A stretch of DNA of 64,000 bases from Candidatus Harrysmithiimonas galli (lineage in GTDB: Bacteria; Bacillota; Bacilli; CAJFEE01), in assembly GCA_904373265.1 (NCBI GenBank), contig CAJFEE010000005.1:1-64000 (forward strand), in the 5' to 3' direction. The position numbers and the translations under genes are program-made. Each line of letters starts with the position of its first letter. The stretch's first letter is position 1. Positions 9,702 through 18,804 of the stretch are shown piece after piece. The notes under the pieces were generated by a model. The model saw only the letters and a list, made by a program, of their open reading frames with translations, ran no database searches and had not been told where the DNA came from.

Positions 9702-10403
9702 TTATGAAAAATAATTCATCCAACGGCTAAAAATAGCAATAATTTTGACCAACAAATCAAAGAATAGAATAAACCCAAGCCCAATCATAATATATCCACC
9801 AATTTTTGTAAGCTTTTCTGAATGTGTACGAATCCAGGTCAAACGGTTGATAAAGAAAGCCAATACAAAAAAAGGAATGGCAAATCCGATCACATAAGCG
9901 AGCATATAAATTACACCTGCTTCAGGCTTGGTGGCGGCTAAGGAAATAACGGAGGCAATAATCGGTCCGGAGCAAGGTGTCCAGCCAGCTGCAAACGCAA
10001 GCCCGATGAAAAAGGTTCCGATATACCCCCCTGGTCGGTTTTGAAACGTAAACTTTATATCCCGCATGAAAAATTTTGGCTGAATAATTCCTGAGAGAAA
10101 AAGTCCCATTACAATCATAATAAATGCACCGATTTGTCGAATCAAATCGCGATAAGTAGAAAAAAAGTTTCCAACAAAACTTGTACCATATCCCAGTGCA
10201 ATATAAATTACAGAAAAGCCGAGCAAGAAAAATAAAGTATGCAGCATGCTTCTTTTTTGCAGCATCCCTTGATTGTTTTTTAAATCTGTAACCGATACAC
10301 CTGTAATATAGGATAAAAAAGCCGGGTAAATTGGCAATGTACATGGCGAAACAAAAGTTAGGACGCCTGCACCAAACGCTACAATTAAATTTAGATCTTG
10401 CAT
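9702..10403 (-). CDS. ccdA: Cytochrome c biogenesis protein CcdA
   Basis: Six-helix membrane protein of the DsbD transmembrane family that carries reducing equivalents from cytoplasmic thioredoxin to extracytoplasmic thioredoxins. The 233-aa protein shows the paired redox cysteines in SPCTLP (Cys21) and TPCSGP (Cys144), each at the start of one three-helix half. GGAGG precedes the ATG at 10403. It directly precedes the ResA/StoA-like gene, its likely electron acceptor. In Bacillus, ccdA lies near yneF and sirA, as here. Confidence 0.93.
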   Translation of the reverse strand: MQDLNLIVAFGAGVLTFVSPCTLPIYPAFLSYITGVSVTDLKNNQGMLQKRSMLHTLFFLLGFSVIYIALGYGTSFVGNFFSTYRDLIRQIGAFIMIVMGLFLSGIIQPKFFMRDIKFTFQNRPGGYIGTFFIGLAFAAGWTPCSGPIIASVISLAATKPEAGVIYMLAYVIGFAIPFFVLAFFINRLTWIRTHSEKLTKIGGYIMIGLGFILFFDLLVKIIAIFSRWMNYFS

Positions 10404-10541
10404 AATTGTTGTTCCTCCATTTATTCCGATGAAACAACTGGTCTACCGTTCAAAATTTAAGAAAATAGAAGTCTGTCCAATCCGACTTTTTTATCTAGCA
10501 GGTTCTATTTCTTGAAAAAGTTTATACAATAAAGTGAACAA

Positions 10542-10760
10542 CTATTTTCCTTGCTTTTCCATGGCTTTCATCATTTGCGTAATTTTCTTTTGTGACGGTT
10601 TTTGTCCCATTTGCATCATCATAATTTTTAACATATCTTCATTAATCGGTGGATTTTTCTTCAAGTAGCTTTCCATATATTTACGTGCAATAAAAAAGCC
10701 GATTGCAACTCCGATCAGCAATGTAACAATAGCAATCAATATGATGCTCCATGTTGCCAT
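10542..10760 (-). CDS. yneF: YneF family membrane protein (UPF0154)
   Basis: A 72-aa protein with one N-terminal membrane helix (about residues 4-24, with the G[10 protein letters not shown] border) and a charged cytoplasmic tail containing [21 protein letters not shown], the hallmark of the UPF0154/YneF family. Function is unknown. The ATG at 10760 follows AAAGGAGG. It sits between sirA and ccdA on the same strand, an order shared with Bacillus relatives, and about 140 bases separate it from ccdA. Confidence 0.9.
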   Translation of the reverse strand: MATWSIILIAIVTLLIGVAIGFFIARKYMESYLKKNPPINEDMLKIMMMQMGQKPSQKKITQMMKAMEKQGK

Positions 10761-10840
10761 ATTTATATACCTCCTTTTATTTCATATACTTGTTCCTAGT
10801 CTACAAGAAAAAGTTTTGAAATACAACCATTGCAGTCCGA

Positions 10841-11272
10841 TTATATGTAATTTTTTTGTACTTTAGGTACTGAAATCCAGCCACTGATGCTACCATTCAT
10901 TTCATATACGAAAAAAGTTGGCGCAAATTTTCGAAGTTGATCAAACCAAATCAATTCAATTTCTCGACTTCCGATGGCTGTTAAAATCATGCGATGATTT
11001 TCAAAATATAAAGCAGCTTTTGTCGTTTCATCTAAATAAATGGTCGTATGCTCTGGAGAATACAAATAATAGGTATTAGAATGCATAGTACTTTTGAAAA
11101 AATTTTTTATTGTGCGTGCGGGAATACATTTGGTGATTTTCTTTTCTATGGTTTTGTTTATTGTAGAAACATCGTTACATAAAGTTTGTTTAAAAAACTT
11201 AAATAAATCATCTTGGTTTGCATAATGATTGAATACCATTTCCTTCATCCAATAAATATAATATGTACGCAT
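10841..11272 (-). CDS. sirA: Sporulation inhibitor of replication SirA
   Basis: Probable SirA (YneE), the Spo0A-induced protein that binds DnaA and blocks new rounds of replication when cells enter sporulation. The 143-aa protein begins MRTYYIYWMKEMVFNHYANQ, close to the Y-x-Y-x-x-K-E-x-x-x-N-H-Y start of SirA, and ends with a F-x-x-E/D-x-N-x-x-x-x-G-W segment, also typical. Next to yneF is the position expected for sirA. GGGAGAG lies before the ATG at 11272; the frame is open further upstream to 11341 but without a ribosome site. I did not identify a Spo0A box. SirA is poorly conserved, so the call relies on both the end motifs and synteny. Confidence 0.78.
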   Translation of the reverse strand: MRTYYIYWMKEMVFNHYANQDDLFKFFKQTLCNDVSTINKTIEKKITKCIPARTIKNFFKSTMHSNTYYLYSPEHTTIYLDETTKAALYFENHRMILTAIGSREIELIWFDQLRKFAPTFFVYEMNGSISGWISVPKVQKNYI

Positions 11273-11475
11273 TGTTTTCTCTCCCAATTCTAATATCGAT
11301 TCTTTTTCTGTTATATTTATTATAGAAAAAAAACACAGCATATTTTGTCAGTTGATGGATAAAAGATTTTTCTATTTTTGTCAGATTTTCATTAGAACAT
11401 TTTACAATATAGATTGATTTGTTAAAATAAGACGATTTTTGTCGAATACGACCATAAGGTTTTATCATTTTGAAT

Positions 11476-11509
11476 GGAAAATCCGCTCAAGATCTTGAGC
11501 GGATTTTCC
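11476..11509. terminator. Palindromic terminator
   Basis: A perfect 34-bp palindrome (GGAAAATCCGCTCAAG and its complement, centred near 11492) is flanked by A-runs and T-runs inside the arms. It lies between the stop of the exported-protein gene at 11593 and sirA, so it most likely ends the ABC operon on the minus strand. The rest of 11273-11592 shows no gene. Confidence 0.7.
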
Positions 11510-11592
11510 TATGTGTATTGTAAGCAACTGCTTTTTTATTATGAAAAGTTTACCAAAAATTTTTATATCCAATTCTTATAGGTTACTGATGG

Positions 11593-12690
11593 TTATTCTT
11601 CGTTTCTTGCCCATTGATATGAAGTAAGTGTCAAATTCGGCAGCTGTGCCTTTAGCAAAAACTTTTTCCCTTTTAGATCATATATGCTGACAAATGATGC
11701 GCGTTCATTTGAAGTATGGACATTTTCAAGAATGTATAATTGATCTTTTTGCATGGTCCATTCCAAACCAACACCAAAATTCTCATCCACATGCGACCAT
11801 TCAAATGAGTCAATCCATTGAAGAGAATTTCGATCCAATATGCAATATTTCAATCCTTGTGCCAAAGAATAAGCAAAAATAGTATATTTTTCATTTAAAA
11901 TAAAGTCAATTGGGTAAGCAGAAGTAAGTTGATCATCTGGATTCACAGGAATCTCTTGTTCTGTTATCGTTTTTGTATGGGCATTCCATATTTTGAAATT
12001 CAATGTATTGTCTTCAAGCTGTTCCAGAAAATATAAATTTTCTTGATCCGACTTTAAAAGAGCAGTCTGATAAGCCAGTTCCATATCGAAAACAAAATTC
12101 AGTTGTGCCTTTTTTGTATCTACCTGATAGATGAAATATTTTTCCTTACCTTCATGATGAATACAAAGCACATAATAAATTGCTCCAGCAACTTCATGCA
12201 ATGTTTCATTTACAATATAATTGCTGGCATTGATTTCAGAAATCATAGATTCTTCCTTTTGTACTTGCCCTGTCTGTAAGTTTTTTATATGAACCGCAAC
12301 AGAGGATTCATTAGAGGCATATGGGAATTTTTCATTAAACTTTACCATTACAAGTTGATTGTCTGTCGTTATCAGTGAGCGCCCATATGGATGATTACGA
12401 AACACATCCAAGTTCTCTAAAACATCTTCCCCAACACCACGAAGTTCATCATACTTGGTTGGTTCATATAAAACACCATTTGCAGAAAAAACAACCTTTT
12501 CAAATCGGTTGGCACCAACTTTCAACAAATTTTCAATTTCCATATGATCAAGCGCATCCAAACTGCCTTCGGTTACCTTGATTGTTAAATTTTTATCAAC
12601 TTTTATTTCATTGCTTTTGGAAATCCAGGCATACCCGCCAATTGTTGCGGCACATAGAATACCTGTAATCAATAGACGATTCATTTTCAC
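11593..12690 (-). CDS. Exported protein of unknown function, ABC-module partner
   Basis: I do not recognise this 365-aa protein. It has one N-terminal hydrophobic anchor (about residues 4-22) without a lipobox cysteine, so the bulk lies outside the cytoplasm. The rest is rich in beta-type segments with recurring D-x-x-N-L-x-F-L and K-Y-x-I-F/Y patterns spaced about 45-60 residues, suggesting a beta-propeller or similar repeat fold. The start is the GTG at 12690, since GAGGAGG lies eight bases before it; an ATG two codons later is the alternative. It is the third gene of an operon with an ABC permease (15 bases upstream) and ATPase, so it probably works with that exporter as a sensor or accessory subunit. 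This is inference from position. Confidence 0.75.
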   Translation of the reverse strand: MKMNRLLITGILCAATIGGYAWISKSNEIKVDKNLTIKVTEGSLDALDHMEIENLLKVGANRFEKVVFSANGVLYEPTKYDELRGVGEDVLENLDVFRNHPYGRSLITTDNQLVMVKFNEKFPYASNESSVAVHIKNLQTGQVQKEESMISEINASNYIVNETLHEVAGAIYYVLCIHHEGKEKYFIYQVDTKKAQLNFVFDMELAYQTALLKSDQENLYFLEQLEDNTLNFKIWNAHTKTITEQEIPVNPDDQLTSAYPIDFILNEKYTIFAYSLAQGLKYCILDRNSLQWIDSFEWSHVDENFGVGLEWTMQKDQLYILENVHTSNERASFVSIYDLKGKKFLLKAQLPNLTLTSYQWARNEE

Positions 12691-12705
12691 AATTTTTGCC
12701 TCCTC

Positions 12706-13521
12706 TTAAATGGATATCTTTTTCTTGAGTAGGAAATAAGAAATCCCAGTGCTTAACAATGTTATGAACACAACGAATGCCCAATCTGCCATAATTTTTT
12801 CTGTTGTATATAAAGGCAGTGTTTTATAATAAACAAAAATCACAATGGTTGAGATGCCGTAAATAAAACCGACCATCGCTCCGAAAATTCGCTTGCTACG
12901 ATCCAGTAAAACAAATACAGACATAATCGTAAACATCATCATAGCAAAGCAAATTTGATATAGAAAATCCGCCAGCCCCTGTGAAAATAAAAGTGACATC
13001 ATAATGGAATTGAATAGCCCGTCTTGAAACAAATTATCAACATAACTTCCCTCTGGTAAAATTGCCTGCATCATCCAGGTATCAATTTGCAAACAAACCA
13101 GTAGCAATCCGTTAAAAATCATGATTGCCATAGTAAACGGTAGCAGTTTTGAAAAGAAAATCCGCATCCGGCTTCCGCGAATCGAAAGCAGCATATAAAT
13201 TCGCTTAGATGCACCAAACCACTCCTTATACCACATAAATAAACCGTACATAATAAAAATCAATGCTGTAAAAAACAATATGACTAACGAAAATGGAGAT
13301 TGATCCAGAATCATTGCCAAGCCTGCCGGTGAAGCGGTTTGAATATATTCTTCCAATGGAATTTGTGCTTCTTGTGCAGCCATTAGTAGCTCCTCTTTAT
13401 ACCCACTGATAGATTTCAATACCAGCCAAATATGTATAAGCATTCCAACTGAAAAAACGCCTGTCATAAATGGTAACATTTTTTTCCATTCTAATTCCGC
13501 CAGCGTGAAAAATTTCATCAT
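12706..13521 (-). CDS. ABC transporter permease (ABC-2-like)
   Basis: Membrane subunit of an ABC transporter. The 271-aa protein has about six hydrophobic spans (one near the N terminus, a gap with a charged extracellular loop, two more, then a C-terminal group of three) and lacks an ATP-binding site. Its start overlaps the ATPase stop by four bases (ATGATGA) and follows GAGGAGGGG, showing translational coupling. No family-specific motif is visible. The layout is that of small ABC-2 exporters such as those in the Ytr-type and bacitracin/lantibiotic groups. The substrate is unknown. Confidence 0.8.
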   Translation of the reverse strand: MMKFFTLAELEWKKMLPFMTGVFSVGMLIHIWLVLKSISGYKEELLMAAQEAQIPLEEYIQTASPAGLAMILDQSPFSLVILFFTALIFIMYGLFMWYKEWFGASKRIYMLLSIRGSRMRIFFSKLLPFTMAIMIFNGLLLVCLQIDTWMMQAILPEGSYVDNLFQDGLFNSIMMSLLFSQGLADFLYQICFAMMMFTIMSVFVLLDRSKRIFGAMVGFIYGISTIVIFVYYKTLPLYTTEKIMADWAFVVFITLLSTGISYFLLKKKISI

Positions 13522-14216
13522 TTCCCCCCTCCTCTATAAACTTTGCGCATTGTTTCCACAATATTTAATCCTTCAGCCTGTGCTTCTTCTTTTGTAAATG
13601 TTTTAATCACTCGTCCGTCCTCAAGTAAAATAATGTCCTCAGCAATTCCTTCAATTTCATCAATTTCATGCGTTGTAATAATAATCGTTTGTCCTTCCTT
13701 CATAAATTTGGAACGAAACGCTCCGATAAAATCTTCACGTGTAAACAAATCAATTCCACTAAATGGTTCATCTAACAGTACATATTCAGCATTTTGTGCC
13801 AGTCCGATAATTAAATTAAATTTTGCCAAATTTCCTTTCGATAAATCTTTTAATCGTTTTGTCTGGTCTAGCTGAAAAAATTCAGAGATTTCTTTTGCTT
13901 TTTTCTCATCAAAATTCGGAAATAAAACACGAGCAATCCGAAAATTTTCTGTTACCCGACAATTTAAATCGAATATCGGTAAATCTGGAATAAAACAAAT
14001 CTTATCGATATTCTTTTCACAAATGCGCGCACCATCTACGGTGATTTCACCACTGTGAATCGGAATTAAACGGCAAATCGCTTTCATAGTTGTGCTTTTT
14101 CCCACACCGTTAATCCCAAGCAAGCAGCTGACACGTCCTTTTCGAAATTGAATGGATACATTATCCAAAACAATTTTTCTGCCATATTTTTTTGTTACAT
14201 TTTTCAATTCCAGCAT
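13518..14216 (-). CDS. ABC transporter ATP-binding protein
   Basis: ATPase driving the adjacent permease. Walker A is GINGVGKST (residues 34-42), the signature is LSKGNLAKFN (a relaxed LSGGQ), Walker B plus D-loop is YVLLDEPFSGID and the switch histidine is in TTHEIDEIE. The relaxed signature and the short 232-aa length are typical of drug or peptide exporters (YtrB/CcmA-like). AAGGAGG lies just before the ATG at 14216; the open frame from 14234 would place the start in the ribosome site. It is the first gene of the three-gene operon. Such operons often begin with a GntR-type regulator, but none is present upstream. Confidence 0.92.
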   Translation of the reverse strand: MLELKNVTKKYGRKIVLDNVSIQFRKGRVSCLLGINGVGKSTTMKAICRLIPIHSGEITVDGARICEKNIDKICFIPDLPIFDLNCRVTENFRIARVLFPNFDEKKAKEISEFFQLDQTKRLKDLSKGNLAKFNLIIGLAQNAEYVLLDEPFSGIDLFTREDFIGAFRSKFMKEGQTIIITTHEIDEIEGIAEDIILLEDGRVIKTFTKEEAQAEGLNIVETMRKVYRGGGK

Positions 14217-16337
14217 ATATATCCTCCTTATCATCTGCTTTTTATCATAACATGGAATTCTAAAGAATAAGTTCAGACTTTTCTTAAGAAAGATTTAAAA
14301 AAATTGACCCTTTCTTAAGGAAAAACATACCCATTTTCAAAAAGTATTCTACTTGTTTCTCTAGTCACGAAAAAGGCACGGATAAATCTCATAAAAAATA
14401 GAACCGCTCTGTTTTTCTTACATCTCCCATATGATTCACCCTCTCTTCCATGATGTAAACCATTTATGAAATTGTCTATGTCTACATCATTACTGAGATC
14501 TATATCTCTATTTTTTGGAATTATTCGTTTTTTATGTTTATTCTAAAATATACATCTAAGATAACCTTTGTTGATTTCTGACGATTGAGCATGACTTATC
14601 TAATATTTTTATGAAACAGCTTTGGTGAAAATCTAGCTTTTCTCTTTATCTTCCCCATCACATTGATCTGATCAACCCTTAACAGTACATATTTTGTACG
14701 GTATAGCAAACTCATTTTTATATGTATCAAGGCCTGAGGTCGTTTTTATTTCCTAGATTGAAAATTTGTTGTGGATTTTCTTTAAATTCCATCTCTCTCT
14801 TGGAAATCATTTTTAATATTATTTTTTCATTTCAGTCTATAATTGTATATCCATACCCTGCATTTTATAACGATAAATCTTGTTGTTTCATTCCCAAAAA
14901 ACGCGCAAAAATGTTTGTTATTTGCCCAACTTTTTTCGGGCGAGCCTTATCTTTCATTATATTTTTTAACCGTTTTCCATAAATGGATCGAGTATTTTAG
15001 CAAAACTCAATTGTTTTATCACGATAGCCTCTTGGATTCAATCATTGTATATATTCTTCTATTTCCTTTTGGCTTCCTCCTACTATACCTACAATCTATA
15101 CATCAAAATTTTCTCTTTCCCTTATTTTAAATTTACAGATCGATCCAAATCACATCAAACAGCTTCTCCTTTTATATCTCCTATAAATGATAAAACACGA
15201 ATTTTAAATGAGAAACTTACAAAATAATTCGTAAATATTCTATATTCAACATTTTTAAATCTTTTTCTATATACGAAATCTTCCCTATATTTTTTCATAA
15301 ACCCTTTGATTTTTATAATTTTGGGATAAATATCATCGGATACTTACCATTCCATATCGTGTATATAATCTATTGCCATCTTTTAACATTCCAAACTTTT
15401 TCTGATATGAAAAAAAGAATAGCAAATTAATCAGATCTTCACATCTGGGAAAAATGTTTTGATTCCATCGCTATAAGTTTTTCGGTTCTCTAGAACCATC
15501 TGGTTTTTTTCTTTACCAAAAAACCACCACAGTCATAACACTGCAGTGGTTGAAATCATTCTGTACTCTTGTTCAAATAGGAAAACGAACGTTAAAGAAA
15601 ATATTTTTCTATATTTTGGTATTAGATCATAGTTTTGCGCTGTTAATTTTCCTATAAGAATGCGCCAACAGCATGTACAATATACGTAATAAAGGCAGAG
15701 ATAAATCGTCACTTTGGGTTTCCATTTTCTCATCATTTCTATAATGGCAAGGCAAGTGCCAAATGTTTTTAAAGCACGGATTACAGTCTGAGATTACAAA
15801 TAATTTGCCTAGATCGGTGTAAAGACAAAGACAGCCATGATTTTCTTTCTGTGCTTTTAATTATTTTGAAAAAATATAGAATATTTTCTGAAATGATATA
15901 GCTGTCTTTGGGTGTGAATTCATATTCCTATCTGTCTATGGTCATCAAATATTTGTTAGAAATTATATCTCACTCTGTTTATATGGACGTGTATCTCAGT
16001 TACAACATTGCTGCTCTACCATGTGCATATTCTACATGAAGCTAAATTTGATGCTTCTGAGAAAAATTTGCAATGAATTCTAAATGATCATGTGTTGCAT
16101 AGGTGCAATTTAATAAAAAAGACAATTCTTTCTTTAAAACGGCTTTTTTCATAGCATTTCCAGCTATACTTGCTATCATTTATATCAGAAGCCAGTTTAT
16201 TGGTCAGTGCAGTTTTGAGCAAAGTAGCGATGACTCGATATTTCATATAATTTTTAAGGAAAATGAACAGAGTTCTGCAAAAATTTTTTGGCAAGCTCCC
16301 ATAGTTTCTATATTAGATCCATGATATCGTTTTTTCC
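14217..16337. other. 2.1-kb region without recognisable genes
   Basis: AT-rich DNA with no frame that has both a ribosome site and protein-like composition. Short frames at 14722-15227 (plus) and 16088-16324 (both strands) are probably chance or remnants. A strong minus-strand terminator at 15523-15556 has no intact gene upstream of it. A pair of 10-base inverted arms (CAAAGACAGC at 15826-15835 and its complement at 15901-15910) may form a long hairpin. The minus strand near 15640-15740 reads as membrane-protein-like only across a frameshift. Confidence 0.5.
15523..15556 (-). terminator. Orphan rho-independent terminator
   Basis: On the minus strand a 12-bp stem (AACCACTGCAGT paired with ACTGTGGTGGTT, two G-T wobbles) with a six-base loop is followed by TTTTTT. 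It is one of the best terminators in the window, yet no intact minus-strand gene precedes it, which suggests a lost gene or an unannotated short transcript. Confidence 0.75.
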
Positions 16338-16718
16338 TTATCGTTTCTTTTTCACTGCTACGCTGCATCTTGAAATACACAACAAGTTATTTGCCTCATC
16401 AAAAATCCGAATATCCCAAACATGAACGGTTTTTCCTTGTGCAAGAATAGTAGCTTTTGCTGTAACAAAACCATCTTGTTTGGAGCGCAAATGATTGGCA
16501 TTAATTTCCAGCCCGAAACAAAGCTCGGTTGTCTGGTCAATCAATTCATATGAACCAAGACTCGCAACTGTTTCAGCAAGTACAACATTTGCTCCACCAT
16601 GCAGGTAGCCAAACGGCTGTTTTGTTCGCTCATTGACTGGCATTGTTGCTTCCATATAACCACGCTCTACTTTAACTAGCTTAATTCCTAAAAAATCTTG
16701 CATACTTGCTTTACTCAT
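16338..16718 (-). CDS. Hotdog-fold acyl-CoA thioesterase (PaaI/MenI-like)
   Basis: Predicted cytoplasmic thioesterase. The 126-aa protein is a single hotdog domain with the helix motif PFGYLHGGANVVLAETVAS (residues about 36-54), the G-x-x-H-G-G core typical of PaaI, YdiI and MenI-type acyl-CoA thioesterases, and the later INANHLRS strand. The substrate cannot be told from sequence: DHNA-CoA (menaquinone) and aromatic acyl-CoA are both possible. GGGAGG lies before the ATG at 16718, and the ribosome site abuts the stop codon of the upstream PhzF-like gene, so the two are one operon. Confidence 0.88.
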   Translation of the reverse strand: MSKASMQDFLGIKLVKVERGYMEATMPVNERTKQPFGYLHGGANVVLAETVASLGSYELIDQTTELCFGLEINANHLRSKQDGFVTAKATILAQGKTVHVWDIRIFDEANNLLCISRCSVAVKKKR

Positions 16719-16730
16719 AAATATCCTCCC

Positions 16731-17519
16731 TTATATATCGCTTGGTAAAAAAATTTCATCGATTGAAAAGAGTACGGCCTTACCTGCAAGTTGTACCCGA
16801 TCATCCCCCAACATTTTGCCATACAAAGTCCCACCTCTACGTGATGCTTGATAAGCAATGAGTTCTGATTTACATAGAGTCTTTGCCCAGTAAGGAATAA
16901 TATGACAGTGTCCAGAACCACACACAGGGTCTTCTGGTGTGTTACATTTCGGTGCAAATGATCGAGAAACACAGTCAAAATCCTTTCCCTTTGCGCTGAT
17001 ATGCAAAAGCAGACCGTCCAAAGCACGAACCTTTTCCAAATCGGGTGTGATGTTATGAATGGTTTCTTCATCCTTCATAATAGAGAGCAAATCACGTCCC
17101 ATATAAGCTTTTACTGGACATGCACCAATTGCTGCAGCCATTTCGTCAGTCACAGGTACAGGCTGCAAAGAATACGCAGGAAAATCAATGGCGTAAAGAT
17201 CTTCTTGCTTATTCACTGTAATTCTGCCGCTCTTTGTATCAAATTGGATTTGTGAAATGCCCGGTGTAACGTAGTTTATAATCGTATAGGCTGCGGCTAA
17301 AGTTGCATGACCGCACAGATCAATTTCACCATTTAGAGTAAACCAGCGAAGATGCCAAGCGCTTCCAGTCTGTACTGCATAAGCTGTTTCGGAGAGATTA
17401 TTCTCTCGTGCAATTTTCAGCAACAAATCATCTGGCAGCCAGTGGGGCAAAATACAAATTGCTGCTGGATTTCCAGAAAAAACCTGATCCGTAAAAGCAT
17501 CAACTACATACTGTTTCAT
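16731..17519 (-). CDS. PhzF family isomerase/epimerase
   Basis: Cytoplasmic protein of the diaminopimelate-epimerase-like PhzF fold. The 262-aa protein begins with the family pattern VDAFTDQVFSGNPAAICIL, has the general-acid residue in NNLSETAY (Glu44), and the second-half motifs LCGHATLAA and DPVCGSGHCH. No cysteine pair is present, so it is not DapF. Members outside phenazine clusters (YddE, YfhB types) have unknown substrates. AGAAGG precedes the ATG at 17519. It is the first gene of a two-gene operon with the thioesterase; no phenazine genes are nearby. Confidence 0.9.
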   Translation of the reverse strand: MKQYVVDAFTDQVFSGNPAAICILPHWLPDDLLLKIARENNLSETAYAVQTGSAWHLRWFTLNGEIDLCGHATLAAAYTIINYVTPGISQIQFDTKSGRITVNKQEDLYAIDFPAYSLQPVPVTDEMAAAIGACPVKAYMGRDLLSIMKDEETIHNITPDLEKVRALDGLLLHISAKGKDFDCVSRSFAPKCNTPEDPVCGSGHCHIIPYWAKTLCKSELIAYQASRRGGTLYGKMLGDDRVQLAGKAVLFSIDEIFLPSDI

Positions 17520-17602
17520 TTTTTACCTTCTCCTCTCTACTATAATTAGACATACGGATTTGTATAGAAGTTTTTTTATTCTTACAAGGTGATTCTGGTT
17601 AC

Positions 17603-17630
17603 TTGACGCTTGTACATTTTAGTATATATT
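17603..17630 (+). promoter_or_regulatory. Possible sigma-A promoter in the phzF-cotE gap
   Basis: TTGACG (17603-17608) and TATATT (17625-17630) are 16 bases apart on the plus strand. No gene follows. A locally GC-richer hairpin (AAGCCCG 17655-17661, CGGGCTT 17682-17688) lies just downstream. It could be a small RNA start or a chance match. Confidence 0.3.
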
Positions 17631-17756
17631 GGAATTTATTATAAGTAAACGGATAAGCCCGATACGGACACTAGGAAGAGGCGGGCTTGGCATGCACAGT
17701 TTTCTATCAATATTTAAAAGAAAATGCTAATAAATTGCCTAAAACAAAAGAAGATA

Positions 17757-17800
17757 TATAAAAAACTTCGCATGACACAATAGCGTCGCACGAAGTTTCT
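17757..17800 (-). terminator. Terminator of cotE
   Basis: Inverted repeat AAACTTCG (17763-17770) and CGAAGTTT (17791-17798) with an extended inner stem, followed on the minus strand by a T-run. It lies about 90 bases after the cotE stop codon. Confidence 0.85.
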
Positions 17801-17889
17801 TCAATATAAATTATGTGTTGTGTATCTTTTTATGGATGACTTGTAGTGTTTATCTATTTTCTCTACAATTTTGTTTTTTTACATATGTT

Positions 17890-18429
17890 CTATTCTTCCT
17901 CACCCTCCGAAAAGAAATTTACATCTAAATCCTCAAATTCTGCATCATCCAATTCACAATCTTCAAATTCCTCTTCTTTTACATGTTCTGCAACCATAAC
18001 CCAAAGTTTTGTTTCTCCAATAACCTCGGCCAAAAACTCTCGTGCAACCTGCACAACAAATTTTCCAGAAGGAGAAATATTTGCTTCGACACAATTTGGC
18101 TGCTGTAAAACTTGTGCACAAACTTCAAAATCATTGCTGACCGTTTGATCATTGCGATACTTCAATTGAATTAAATCTGTAAAATTTACAGTTTCTGTTA
18201 CAACCTCAGTTTTTGTATTATCAGCATATGAATACCATATGCTAATATCATAAGTCCCACAAATTTCAACTTTTTTATCTACCAACTCCGCGTCAAAGCA
18301 ACTATTGATCACCCAACATCCTAAAATGCTTGTTGGCTTATGCACTGGATTAATTGTATGTGTACATTGTGTATATTTCCGTCCCTTACCAACAACCGCC
18401 TTGGTAATAATTTGACGATAATCAGACAT
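17890..18429 (-). CDS. cotE: Outer spore coat morphogenetic protein CotE
   Basis: Scaffold protein that organises the outer coat layer around the forespore. The 179-aa protein begins [20 protein letters not shown] and contains [15 protein letters not shown] and [19 protein letters not shown], all strongly CotE-like. It ends in the acidic tail typical of the family ([11 protein letters not shown] ... S-E-G-E-E-E). GAGGAGGGAAG lies before the ATG at 18429; the frame is open upstream to 18447. A CATACAAT near 18518-18511 resembles a sigma-E -10 box, consistent with mother-cell expression, but no good -35 is visible. It follows ricA-miaB as in Bacillus. The usual downstream mutSL pair is not here. 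Confidence 0.93.
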   Translation of the reverse strand: MSDYRQIITKAVVGKGRKYTQCTHTINPVHKPTSILGCWVINSCFDAELVDKKVEICGTYDISIWYSYADNTKTEVVTETVNFTDLIQLKYRNDQTVSNDFEVCAQVLQQPNCVEANISPSGKFVVQVAREFLAEVIGETKLWVMVAEHVKEEEFEDCELDDAEFEDLDVNFFSEGEEE

Positions 18430-18733
18430 TGTGGCTTCCCTCCTCAATTCATCCTTACTTTTATCGTATGTAGGGTATTTGTCCTTGGTACCCTGAAATT
18501 CCTCTTTTAAATTGTATGAATTGGGACGGGATTTAGAACCTGAACCCTCAGTTTCAGGATTGAACTGGAAAAATTCATAAATTATGATTCATAAAGAAAT
18601 CAGAACCATTTATTGATTAGATAAATATGTATTTCAGCATTATTCGTAAAACAACAAGATTAAATATGTGCTAATATTTATATTTTAAAAATAAAATATA
18701 TAAATAAAAATTATTTGTTTATTTTTAGAACAA
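18430..18733. other. Upstream region of cotE
   Basis: Contains the presumed cotE promoter and a small GC-richer patch with CCTGAA ... TTTCAGG able to pair (about 18539-18565). No gene is visible. Confidence 0.4.
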
Positions 18734-18766
18734 AAAATCTGTAAGAAAAATTTTCTTACAGATTTG
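18734..18766 (-). terminator. Terminator of miaB-ricA
   Basis: Near-perfect inverted repeat AAATCTGTAAGAAAA and its complement, with T-rich 3' arm, about 40 bases after the ricA stop. It separates miaB-ricA transcription from cotE. Confidence 0.85.
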
Positions 18767-18804
18767 TGAAAAATTATTTTATTTCGCAGTTTAAACAGAT
18801 GATT

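Noticed and set aside
9922-10437. 171-codon frame overlapping ccdA
   Set aside because: It is a shadow of ccdA in another frame, rich in Cys and Arg; ccdA has the family motifs and ribosome site.
14380-14440. Possible 13-codon minus-strand leader peptide before the ABC operon
   Set aside because: It has an AGAGGGTG-like site, but it is too short to support and shows no attenuator after it.
16715-17071. 118-codon frame overlapping the PhzF-like gene
   Set aside because: Out-of-frame shadow of the PhzF coding region.
17890-18429. Expected mutS-mutL next to cotE
   Set aside because: The usual Bacillus neighbours are not present; a PhzF-like gene and a thioesterase follow instead.
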